Assembly: GCF_001039355.2 (NCBI RefSeq)
Contig: NW_019775628.1
Location: forward strand, 215,433 to 279,432
Origin: Lingula anatina
Taxonomy: Eukaryota; Brachiopoda; Lingulata; Lingulida; Lingulidae
Direction of reading: 5' to 3'
DNA length: 64,000 bases
Every line of letters begins with the position of its first letter. Position 1 is the first letter of the stretch. The position numbers and the translations under genes were made by a program. Shown here piece by piece: positions 13,149 to 25,000 of this stretch. The notes beneath the pieces were generated by a model. It worked only from the letters and a program-made list of their open reading frames with translations. It ran no database searches and was not told the origin of the DNA.

Positions 13149-15259
13149 TATTTTTGACATGATGATCCTGTTAGGAAGTGTGTTTCTAGCTGAAATGAGT
13201 CCAAACTATTCATCTCAGTTAGCTCTAGTTTTAAAGGAGAAAAGTTCTTATGTTGTTGATGTTCATAAAATCCAGTGATATACAACTTACTGTATGATTA
13301 GGGTTCAGTTTAACAGAAGAACTCTCAAGTAATAGTCTAAAGTAATAGATTGAAATCTTAGTCTACTTTAACCCAGGATAAATCAGTAGTCCACTAACAT
13401 GAAATATTCAATCTGTGTAATAACAGTAGACATTTTAGAACAATGATAACTTTATTTTAGTGGACTTAAGTGGGTCTAATTTGAATTGAAGTAGACATCT
13501 CTAATTTTGGCTGTAAAGAATAGACTCAGCCTTTGGTCTAAAAATTTAATGAAACAACCCCTGTTACAGCTCAAGCTTCCATTGCTCAGGGATCAGGGGA
13601 ATAAAGCTCCCAAAAATACTGTAAAAATATTTAGTGAGGATAGATCTGTTCATTATTTTTTTAGTATATGGGAAAGGTCTGACTGTACTGCATAGAGCTG
13701 AATTTATATATTGAAACCCATTATTGGGACCAAGTGCCTTTAGACAATTATTATACAAAGGACTTTCATGTGTATTAGTTGAAAATAGTATCTCAGTACT
13801 ATCATTCAATAGCTTTTAGTAAGGTAGTGGAAAATTTGCACATTATTATTCACTGTGAGATTTTTTATAAAGATACTCTTGTGATTCATTCACGCCTGAT
13901 ATATGATATTATTCTTTCAATTATAGACTGTAGATTATAAAAATTATAAGTTACGACATAAACTTGATATGGTTAACTTAATAGTTTATAGGCTGGACTA
14001 TATATTTGATTTCATTTGTAATTGCTCAGTAAATTAAAACAGTGCGCATTGTTATTTTTATAATAAACCTTGAAAAGGTAGTCTAAGGAAATGAGAAAAG
14101 GTTTCAAAACTTTATGAGATTTTTAAAGCCCCTAGATAAGGGGTCACTACAACAAAAGAATGAACAGATAGCAAGTTTGTTCTGAAATTGATTCAGCTCT
14201 TTCTGTTTTAGAGCCTACAGTAAGGTTAGCTATTGAAATGTACACATACAAATTGTAAACATTACAATATGTTGTATCTGCTGCACCAAGCTCAATCTTC
14301 TTGCAATCTTCTTTTGTACATAAACTGATTCAGAAATGATATTCAATTTTCAGAAATGCTCAAAGGTCATGTTGGTGATATTTAGAGTCTTTATATAAGA
14401 TTGTTTACACTTTGTGTTTATAATTACAGTACAAGTTAAAGTATTTCCAGTAATTCTTTTAAATTAAAAACTATGTTTCATGTGTTGCATTTGGTCAGTG
14501 GGAGGTAAAAATTTGGGGTAGTAATTGTTTTGGGGGATGAAAGGATGTAACTGAAAGTCTCCCCATGGCATATTACTTGTATATATACTGTATACAGGGC
14601 CATTTACAAGAGTACATGTACATTGTATGACAAAACATTGTTAGTGCATTTTAAAGATGAAAAAAATGTGAAACAGTGGCAATATATCCAGGACATTGCA
14701 AAAAAATAATCAGGGACAATACTGTGGTAAATAGCATGTGGTTCTAAACAATGTTTTATGGAACATTTTATATAGCAAGGGTATATAGATTTTATAATTA
14801 GACATACAGACTAACATATGTATTCATGGGTCATGTATAATAATATGATAAAAATAATGGGATGGCATAAGTATAACAAGGCAAAATATTTTTTTCATGT
14901 ATTATTGTTAATGAAATCCAACTATTTTGAGAAAAAAAGTTGTTTGTTTTAGTCTTAATATTTCTTAATTTCAGTTTTAATGTCTTGATTTTAAAGATAT
15001 TTTAAAATCTCAATTGAGCATTTATCTAACTAAAGAAACATTGAATCTAAATCTATAAATTTTTAATTTGAACTGGAAGTAAAACTAAAAATCCAAGTCC
15101 CATCATTGGTGAAAAAATTCAATAATGGAAATTTTGTGTGGCTTTTCTTGTTTTTTTGCATCACGCGTGCGCAAGTGGGGCGGAAGTTGCAGGTTGCATG
15201 GAGGCGAGGGACTTTTTGATGTTATCATTTTCAATCAGATTTGTGGGTCAATTCTGAAC
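13149..15259. other. Carrier 3' UTR and intergenic DNA
   Basis: AT-rich, with no supported exon. AATAAA at 14062-14067 is a plausible polyadenylation signal for the carrier. The short frame 13507-13695 looks spurious. The last ~100 bp is the promoter and 5' UTR of the DDI gene. Confidence 0.55.
15164..15188 (+). promoter_or_regulatory. NRF1-like and ETS-like motifs at the DDI promoter
   Basis: CGCGTGCGCA (15164-15173) is close to the NRF1 palindrome, and GCGGAAGT follows at about 15180-15187 as an ETS-type core. The pair sits about 75-95 bp before the DDI start codon in an otherwise AT-rich stretch, as in TATA-less housekeeping promoters. An in-frame upstream ATG at 15125 would place the motifs inside the coding sequence, which argues for the start at 15260. 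Confidence 0.45.
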
Positions 15260-18200
15260 ATGAAAGTCACAATAACGACACTCTCAGACGACATATTCAC
15301 ATTAGAGGCTGCCGGTGACATAGAGCTTGAAAATTTCAAAGCACTATGTGAATTTGAGACGGGAATTCCGGCTCGAGAAATCTCGATTATGTGGAATGGC
15401 CGGCCCCTCCTGGACGAAAAGAAGACGCTGTCTGCTTATGGGATTAACGATGGGGACGTCCTTCTGCTACAACAGCTGCGGGGACCCCAAGGGAGACCAA
15501 CTGACACCCCGCAACCCCCAGCTGGTGCTCAAGTTGGACCAGGAGGTGAGATTTACAGTGTTGGAAGAAAGTTGAAAGGGGTGGCTATGTAGTGACAAGA
15601 TGTCAAGTATGTCGACTTCAAAACGACTCACAAGTATTATTAATCAGCCTCTGGCACACCTGGCTAGAGGCCGATTCTATAAATTTTTGCCAAAGATCTA
15701 TAAGAAAATGACTACTTAGGAGATATGGGTCGAGAATACCGTAGATAAGTGAAATAGCTGGAAATGATTTCTGTGAATGCTTTTCTTCTTACAGGAGGTC
15801 AGCTTCCCTTCATAGACTTCTCCAGTGTAGCTATTCCAGGCACCTCAGCAGGTGCTAGCCACCAGTCTGCCCAGGGTGGTGCCAGAGGGGGAGGAGGGGT
15901 ACCCCCAGGGGGTGTGCCTGAAGACCCTGCAGTTCTCATGGAGATGCTGCTAAGCTCCCCTCATGAGATGTCTCTTCTGAAAGAGAGGAACCCACCACTA
16001 GCAGATGCTGTGTTAAGTAGAAATTTAGGTAAGTGTAAATATTACTTCGGAAATTTCTTAAAATTTTTCAGAACCACTTTCTCTCGTCTCCTGATTCTCT
16101 GTAGCATTTTACTTTTTTTTCAGGACTCATCATTTTAAAAACTCGCAGAATTTTACTTTTGCCTGGATGTAAACTATCTGATTATATGGAATAAGCAAAT
16201 GTTTTTATTGATTTTCAGAAAAATTCACAGAGGTTCTCAATAAGCAGAAAGCAGAGCGAGCAGAAAGGGAAAGGGAGAGAATAAGAATGCTGTCCGCTGA
16301 TCCTTTTGACGCTGATGTCCAACAAAAGATAGCAGAAGAAATTAGGTAATGTAGTGTTTATCTGTTTCCATCATGCTGTAAGAATTATGGCTTGTATAAC
16401 AGACAATTACATGGATGAGCAATAAAAACTAGTTTATAAGATGTACTGCATGCCTGAAAACACATGCATACACACCTCTACGTGCACATGCCTGCGCACA
16501 CATTCACACCACAGATGCAAGTGTTCAGACACAAACACGTAGACACAACGACACATACACTACAAGTAAAATGACACTTTATGGACATTGGGGATGAACT
16601 CAATAATTCATGTATAATGCTTTCATGTACCGGTATTACTTTCCTCCAGATTACAAAATGTGGAATCCAATATGGAGACGGCCATGGAGTATGCCCCAGA
16701 GAGTTTTGGCCAGGTAGCCATGCTGTATATAGACTGTAAAGTCAATGGGCATGATGTCAAGGCCTTCGTGGACTCAGGTAAGACAGTAGACTGGAGTATG
16801 GCTCTCCTTAGTCCACAGTAAATAGTTTCATAATCAAGGCCTGGCACACCTATTGGTGTTAATCAACATCTTGCTTACAGTCCCACGCAAATTGTTAAGG
16901 GATAACACATTAGAATGGACACTGCTGAATTGTGTCGCTGAAAGTTTAGTACGATACATTCAAGGTTCTATATATTCTAGGTGCACAGACGATAAATATT
17001 GATCTGTAAAGGTTCATTATTGTCGTGATATTGATTCGTTGATGTTAAAATTTAGTATTTTGGATCTGTGAATTGTCACATTATATTGACTTATTCCATG
17101 AGTTCATATCATATCATGAGTCTGAATCAATGGCCATCAATGGTGCTTCAGCTGCAGTATAAATATTATGAACTATTTATTTGTATTATCTGTAGGAGCT
17201 CAGATGACAATAATGAGCCAGAAGTGTGCTGAGAGATGTCACATCATGCGGCTAGTGGATACCAGGTGGGCGGGGATTGCTAAAGGTGTGGGCACCCAGA
17301 AGATCATAGGAAGAGTACATCTATGTGAGTTCTAAAACGTGGTATATGAGATACTATTCTTATGCAGTATGTACATGGTATCATCATAATTCCTCTTCGT
17401 CCCGTGTGGGACATTAGGCCACATGTACGTGGTATACGAATCTTAAAATTGTAGGAAGAGTACATCTGTGTGAGTACTAAAATATGCTGTATAATGAATC
17501 TTTCTTCTTGCTGTCTGTTAGTACAAAATATCTTTAATTTCAGGTCAGATACAAATTGGTCCAGATTTTCTTCAATCCTCCTTCTCCATACTAGAAGATC
17601 AACCCATGGACATGTTACTAGGTCTAGATATGCTTAAAAGACACCAGGTAGGTTTGATATAGTGGCAATGCAATGTGTTTGGTGTGATCTGGTCAAAATG
17701 CAATGTGTTTGGTGTGATCTGGTCACAGTGCATTGTGTAAATATACAGAGAAAGCAAAATGTTTTGCTAGGGGTAACATTAACTCTCTAGGCCACTTGCC
17801 CTGGGTATACATGACCAAAGGTGACTTACCCAGATGACCCCTAATTTTTTTTGCTGGATCTGCAGTTTTAGGCATGTCAGGCAAATGATAATGTTAAGCC
17901 CTGTAAGTATTTTAAGAAAACAAGTCATTTATGTATATATGTTGTGTACTTTCTGTTTCCAGTGCTGTATAGACCTAAAGCGTGGTACTCTAGTCATAGG
18001 GACAACAGGTACGGAGACGCCATTCCTCACCGAGTCTGACCTCCCAGATCACGCTCGTCTCAATCGAACGGCCTCCGAGGTGGACGAGGGACAGCTTCAG
18101 GAACACGAGGATCGCGAACTAGCTGAGGCCCTGAATAAGTCCGCCAAAGAAGCAGGTTTGTAGGGATTTTGTGTACTGATCTAATATAGAAATATTTAGA

Positions 18201-19173
18201 ACTGACAATTTTTTTTTCTGGAAAAACTGACCAAAATTGCTTCTATGAACAGTACCCCTTGTACTTGCATATTCTGAGACAGTCCTAGGGCAAAAAGCAG
18301 GAAATAGTTCAAGATTTGGTTGTGCTGTTAAGCTACTCAGGAGATGTAAAGATGTACAAAAATTATGTACAAATTGTAACATCTGTGGATTTTTGTTCAA
18401 ATGAAACTTTCAATTTTTTCTGTAGGATTAAAAGTAAAGAAAAGGAGATGTAAGACTTCTTGGTTTTGTTTTGTTTAGATTCGATTTTTCTCTGATTATT
18501 TCTTCTCATTTTTACTCTTTACTAAAATAATATTAACCAAACTAATATCTGATCAAATTTTATCACCCAGTTGATGTTTTCTTGAAGTTGATTTTTTTAC
18601 TGTTTACAAGTACTAAATCGTGGAGTTTGGATTTTGTTTGATACATATTAAGTTCAGTTTTAATGGCTTTTCCTCTACATGTCATCTTGAATTTCTTCAG
18701 TCTAGTTATCTTACTTGTGATCACACAGAGACCAGCAGAAGTTTCTGTGATGAGGATGCAATAATATAGTCACTTTTTCAGTTTTAGTAAAATTTTCCAT
18801 ATTCTTTTTGTAAATAAATAAATTGATTTTTTTTTACTTGTTTTGATTAAGTGCTTTACACAATTCAATATATAACCAGTCAAATTTTGATATTTTAAAT
18901 TGATCGTTTCCAGGAGGCTCCCATTCCAAAGACAGCAAGACAAGCCAACCACAGCGCCCCCTATCACAGTCTACAAGCTCAGCATCATCATCATCATCAT
19001 CCACCCCCTCTTCTCAGTCAGGCACAGCCACCTTTCCAGAAACTGTTATCAAAAGAATCATGGATTATGGCTTTCCCAGGCAACAGGCAATTGAAGCATT
19101 AAGGAACGCTAATGGTAATGCAGAGACGGCACTCGCAATATTACTTGCCTCTTCGTTGCAAATTCCAAAATGA
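15260..19173 (+). CDS. DDI2: DDI1/DDI2 (rngo-like) aspartic protease and ubiquitin shuttle, complete
   Basis: Eight exons join with every phase consistent: 15260-15545, 15795-16028, 16219-16345, 16650-16777, 17196-17324, 17544-17647, 17963-18155, 18914-19173 (TGA). The product is 486 residues. Residues 1-77 are a ubiquitin-like domain ([16 protein letters not shown]). A Gly/Pro linker leads to the helical DDI domain ([24 protein letters not shown]). The retroviral-protease fold follows, with catalytic motif AFVDSGAQ (Asp about 257) and the DMLLGLDML segment; an intron splits the Gly codon of DSG. After a Ser-rich tract the last ~45 residues form a UBA domain ([19 protein letters not shown]). 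DDI proteins carry ubiquitylated cargo to the proteasome and process NRF1/SKN-1-type factors. Vertebrate DDI1 and DDI2 lack the UBA, so this is the longer ancestral form. Confidence 0.95.
17307..17482 (+). repeat. Duplicated exon-end/donor segment in a DDI intron
   Basis: The 3' end of DDI exon 5 with its donor site (about 17307-17336) recurs with a few changes at about 17452-17482 inside the next intron: both read GGAAGAGTACATCT followed by a GTGAGT donor. No acceptor makes the second copy a plausible exon, so it looks like a small local duplication. Confidence 0.6.
17668..17728 (+). repeat. 30-bp tandem duplication in a DDI intron
   Basis: A 30-bp unit containing TTTGGTGTGATCTGGTCA occurs twice back to back, with a partial third copy. 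It is intronic and non-coding. Confidence 0.75.
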
Positions 19174-22012
19174 CAGCCATTAATTTTGTGTCTGAGATTC
19201 CAATTTTCAGTTATATTCTTTTTCTAACTGTGAAATGTCTCCAGTTTCTCAGTGCTTGATTAAAATGGAAAGGAAGCAACAGAAGAAGAAACTGTTAATC
19301 AAACATCACCGGTGACCCTTTCCATAAATCGCCTGATCCATTGGCCTTAGCATAGCCTGCTAAACTTATATAGCTAAACACTTAAAGCCAGTTCAGAGAT
19401 TTCAAACGAAGTTTTACAAACAAACAACCGACATACATGTTCCAAATATTGAGTTGAAATCGGTATCAAAACAATGATGTAAAGGCAAGTGGCCTTAAGG
19501 ATACTTCATGAAAAGCAAGTATAGACAGCTAAGAGTTTTAGAAGGCTAAGCTAAGGCTGGTTATTGACATAGGGCTATGCATGGACTTTTTTATGGGGGG
19601 GGGGGGGGGTACATAGGAGTGTTAACCAATTTCTTATTTGGAAGTGCCAATAAGTCAAGTAGTTTTTGGTTAGTGGGTAATGTAGGGTCACTTTTTTCAC
19701 CAATACTAATATGTAATCAGAATTACTTCTGTAAAATTCATGAAGAGGAAAATGGCGAACAGTGTGCACTCTCAGGAAGAAAAAAAAATTTGTTCCAGAA
19801 TCACAATTTTTCATATCACATTCATTTTGTTAAAACATGCAGGATTTTATTTAGTTTGGGCTTTCATATTTTGATATTGAATTTTCAAGTTGAAGTGCAA
19901 CCTACAGCTGTCAAATCACCAAACATCTTTTAGAACTTGACCAACACAATCTTAAGCTGACATTACCTTTTATTAGTAAACATACTTGTGTTGTTCTTTA
20001 TGTGAGTCAAGACAAAAACAAAAGAAGGCACCGATATTGTCCAGGGAGGGGGGGGGGGGGGGGGGGCAGGTGAAATCTTTAGGGTTCAAATGTCCTGTTT
20101 TTTTAATGCAGAGTCTTCTACTGAAGTAAAGTTGCATTTTCAAAATGTGTTGGTTGTTGGTTTTATTGGTTAATATTGTATAGTTGATACTTCAGTATCT
20201 TAAAACTGGAGAACTCGGTCTGACTAGTGCACAATGTTAAACAATGTTTGCAAGAAGATCATGATGATGATAAAAATTATAATAGATAAATAATATTTAA
20301 GAAAATCTAAACACCATAAAATTCTGTTCATTACACTTCACAAGGTTTCTCAAAATAAATGTATCTTTTATACCAAGATAGAAATGCTGGCCCAGAAGTT
20401 TTTGGTGGATTGAAGGATAAAAACTTTTATGTTCCAAATTTTATATGTGTAAGGAAAGAACATACCAGGTACAAAAGAAAGGATAATATTCTAGTTAAAA
20501 AAATTGAGCATCAGGTGTTCCAAGTTTTATATTTGATAAACAGAATAAAAAATTCCTATTCATGGGCCATGTTCTGTAAATGTTCTTTAATGCATGGTTG
20601 TACATGATGCATAATGATTATTTAAATTTATCCTATGTATTGAAACAACCAGTCTACAATATCGAAATGTCAAAAAATCTTAAAAACCTAAAGTAATAGA
20701 TGTTAGTGTACATTCTCTATATGCAAAAGTAGAAATGATAAGTTATACAAGGAAAAAAGTTGAAACTCATGAAGTATTTTTATATGAACACATGGCCTCT
20801 GATGTAGTTGGCAAAACGCAATTATGGTCTGTGTTGATTTTTTATTCCAACGTCCACAGCAAAAACAATGTTCAGTAAAGCATACATATTGAAAATTTTA
20901 AAATATAAATCTGTTGCTTCAAGCTTCCTGTAATAGATTACATAAGTTATTGCACATGAAGTAGTAAGGCTACCAGTCTCTTTGGTGTGTGTGTGTGTGT
21001 GTGTGTGTGTGTCAATACGTGTTTTGCACTCCTCTACTCGATAATATCAAATATAAGCACACAAAGACCAGGCCAGAAGCCAGCATTTTCATACGGGGTT
21101 ACCTACACTTACACTAGTGGGCCTAATTTGGTCTTAAAGTGCAATTTAAGACTAAAACTTTTTACTGTTTAAGACCTTAACCATGTACAAAGCCACCATG
21201 TACTTAACTCAAAATTTCTCCCAGAGTGGATCTTTTCCAAGCAAAAAGTAGTTTGTTCCAACCCCTCCCCCTTCCCCACTGGCTACAGGCCTGCACATAC
21301 AGTAATGTTGTCATAAAACCTTCCTTCTTACTTGATTTCTTCTTGCCTACATCAGCACCACTTAGTGGTCACATCTTTTGAAAGTGACAAAATGCTAATA
21401 TATTGAGTAAAAATTCTTTCTCCATGTTGATATTAGCTATCATATGATAATTGCAGCAGCATGTAGTGACAACAAAAATAGCTCTAGCATTATGCTGTTG
21501 CCTATATACATGTATCATAATTAATAGTGAGCAATCGAGGAATTGCAATCCCATTCTTACTGTAATGATTATACAATCAGAAAGAAAATTATTCCACAAT
21601 TTTTTGCAACCACATAAATTTTTGCATTTTCTTCATTTAGCTAACCTTAAACTCATCATGACACTTCAAGAGCTAGTTAACCATTCAACCATGCTGTAGT
21701 AAAGAATTTGCAGCGTACTACCTGTAATATTATGTAACTTGTTCTGTCAAAATGATGTTTCTGAAAATATGTTTAATTAAGTAAACTTTGTTTGAATAAA
21801 GTGATGATTTACCAAATCCGCAGGCTGGTCATGTGACCACTCCTATAGAGTTAATATCTGTAAAAACTATTTTTTATGAAACAAAATTTAAGCAGTTCTT
21901 GTTAAAATATCAGTTTTTCTCTTGGTTGTCAGTCTAGTAGTTTAATTTTTATAACTGTCCTGTGTTTCTTTTGGCTGTTACTGACATCTGTCCACTAGTG
22001 CATCTGACTGCT
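19174..22012. other. Convergent 3' UTRs and intergenic DNA
   Basis: Lies between the stop codons of DDI (+) and gene A (-). No supported exon. AATAAA at 21795-21800 and others near 20355 and 20540 could end DDI transcripts. It contains poly-G tracts (about 19596-19609 and 20048-20066) and a (GT)n microsatellite at 20984-21012. Confidence 0.55.
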
Positions 22013-25000
22013 TTAGGCACTTTTGGCTTCTGGGCTGTTTGAAAAGAAACAAGGAAAAAAATTGAGATCATTAAATGCACATTAAAAGTGCATTGCCAAA
22101 GTCCTAATAAGGAATTGTGTATCAATTATAAAATATAATATATACTTGGAAGTTTAGAGTGATTGTGAACCACCGATTAAATGTGTGTGTTTAAAAATTC
22201 GGGTGTTATCATGTTACAAATCCTTGGAAATTCAGATCAAAACGAGCACTCCTCGATATGGCATCCGTTGTGTACACTCCGCACTTGCCCCTTGAAACTT
22301 CAAATCCCGCACAATCTTGTGTTCTCACGGAGAATTTAGCGGAAGTCACGTGACCGTGGAAAACACTGTATTGGCAAACATTTATGTGCATTGTAATGGT
22401 GGGCTATTTACGTTAAGCTTTAAAACAACATACAATACAATACATACAGTCCTGTCAAGGGGTAACATTCTTAAACTACTGTTAGAATCCCTGGATCAGG
22501 AAAACAAGGAAAATGACCAAATCAATGGAAACCAAGATATGTCATCTCTTCACATCCACTTACCAAACCACTAGATCAAAGAATCCTTCAAATCCAAACC
22601 TACAGTCCAGTAGGTTACCATTGTCCCAGCGGACCTAAAATAGAGTAATTATTCACAATTGTCACCAACAATGCACAAAAATCTCTTGTAAAGTTCAATT
22701 TGTTCAACTTATTACATGATCAAGTAAAGTTGCAGAAAACTGCATTCTTATTATGCTCAAACTGTAAAAAACTGTGCTCTAAGTTTGTTCTTTCTCTCAA
22801 GTTATTCAATACGTACCCTCACGGCGCCATTCTCTGCCAGATTATAGACCACGCCCTTGCTGCCTGGTCCTCCGTCAATGTCTTTGTACATCCAGTCTGG
22901 GCCTGCATTCAGTAAAGGGTAATCATTTAATACTGTGTAGATTAGTTGTATGTTTTGTGTTTGAAAAGAATAAAGCTTTTAAAAGTTTCATTTGACCATT
23001 TGGAGTCTCCTCAAGGGGCACACCATGAATGTCCCCAATGAAAGTCTAGTAACAGATTTTAAAATCCTTAAATTAATTTTGGGATGAAAAGCAAGTGATC
23101 ATATCCATAACTTAAATATCTTCAAAAATATATTGATTTGGGTCTAAAGATTCCTAGAATAACTATACATGTAGGGTCAAACTATAATAAGATGTAATCT
23201 TATATCATAATATCTGTTTTATGATTTGTCATGTCTTCTGGATATAAAGTAATAGATAAAAAAAAACTTCAACGCAATTTCTTTAAATAAATCATACATT
23301 AGTCTTATTATATTAAAATTTTTTGAAGGCTCAATGTAGCAGTTAGAGTATTATTTAATTTACCTCTTTGAACTCTGACCCCAATTTTAATGATGTCGCC
23401 AGGTGCCAGTTTACGCGGCTCATCCACAGCAAGGACATCATAGCAACCTCCGTGGCCATAGCGATATTTTAAGATGATGTTTGAACTGTCCCAGCTCACT
23501 CCTACTGAACCTGTGAAAAGATGTCTATCTTTAGGACTCACGTGTCAATTAAATAAGCCAACAGTGGTGAAAGCATTGCCATCTTTGTTGACAGATGCAA
23601 TTGAAAAGGCACAAAGAATATATGCTGTATAAAAACTTCTAGTATAACTAATTAAGAATAAGAAGTAAGAACTGTTTGACTGGGATGTGACTTCATATCT
23701 CTCCCATTAATAAATCCCTAAAGAAAAAATTAAGGAAAAAGAAAGAAAATCCAAGAGCTGAAAAAAAGATATCATGGTAACTATACGTTTTTTACATCTA
23801 GGTACCTTCAAGTTGGTGATAAAGTGAAAAGTGTTGATATCTCTATAAAGTAATTTTTCCTAATGAACATAAAGGCCTATGGTGCTAATTATGTGCCTGT
23901 AGCTTCATAACACTCACCCTTCTCGTCATAGCCTATCACAGTTCCCACTCCGTATCCATCCTCATCTCCATAGCAATAGTCTGCTCCTCGCCTCACACGT
24001 GTGCCGAGCGGCAATCTACCCTCCACCTCCGAAGTGTCCTTGGTGCCTCGACTGTGGGAACACAGCAGGTGCCCTTCCTTGTGAAGCTGGCAGTACAACT
24101 TGTACATAGTTTTCTACATAGATAGAGAAGAGGGATTTGATAATGTTGTGAAATTCATCTCAATATTTCATTTTTTTACAATAATTACAATTATTACTAC
24201 TGTTACATGCAGTGAAGACCCCCCTGAGGCTTATTCATGTCTTGGTTTTCTAATGATCATGGCAATTTCAGATAAATTATTATAGGTTTAAGGTGCATTC
24301 ACAATGAACCTAGGTAGTTCCAACTAACTCTGTAGGGACTCTCATTAACATGCATTGAGTAGAATAGAGAAAATTTAGCTGGTGATTATATGAGTACATT
24401 GGAAATAAGAGGAGGCATGTTAATCTGTTAACCTGACTGTATTCAGCAAGACTCCCATGGAGAGTTAGGTTCAACTACCCAGTACAATAGTTTCATGGTG
24501 AATTAACACATCTTAAGTAAGCTAAATCCCCTACCAATCCCCACCCCCAAACACCAAACTCACCAGTTCCATATCTTCTAGCTGGTGCTCTCCCAGACCA
24601 TCATTTTTCCTTCTGTTAGTGGTCATTAAAGTAGATCCGAAAACCACCTCATCAGCCTTAGCGTCACATTTCCCAGTCATGTCTGAATGTAACAACCAAT
24701 TCAAAGCTACATACAACAAATACTTGAACATCAATCTTATTATCAATCAATCAGTCTTTTATAATAATTTGTAACCTGTAAATGGTTCACGGGTGATTTA
24801 AAAAGACAGCTGGTGAAACTTATCAAGTAAATTACTTAGGTTTATACGTTTAATTATACAAGTTTCAACAAATGAGATACATTTTCTAAGCGGCAAATTT
24901 CACAGTTGTACTTACTGTGGTAAGAGGCTTGAAAGTTGCATATTTTCACCTGAAATAAATAAGTTTATTATTTACCAAATACAACTCAAAAACAATTGCA

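Noticed and set aside
15125-15259. Upstream in-frame ATG extending DDI by 45 residues
   Set aside because: DDI proteins begin directly with the ubiquitin-like domain, the extension has no resemblance to the family, and it would include the promoter-type GC-rich motifs.
21949-22034. Longer reading of the last gene A exon ending at 21949
   Set aside because: That frame needs one base from the previous exon, but the exon 22634-22564 ends in phase 2, which gives a short tail ending at 22013. The longer frame would need another donor.
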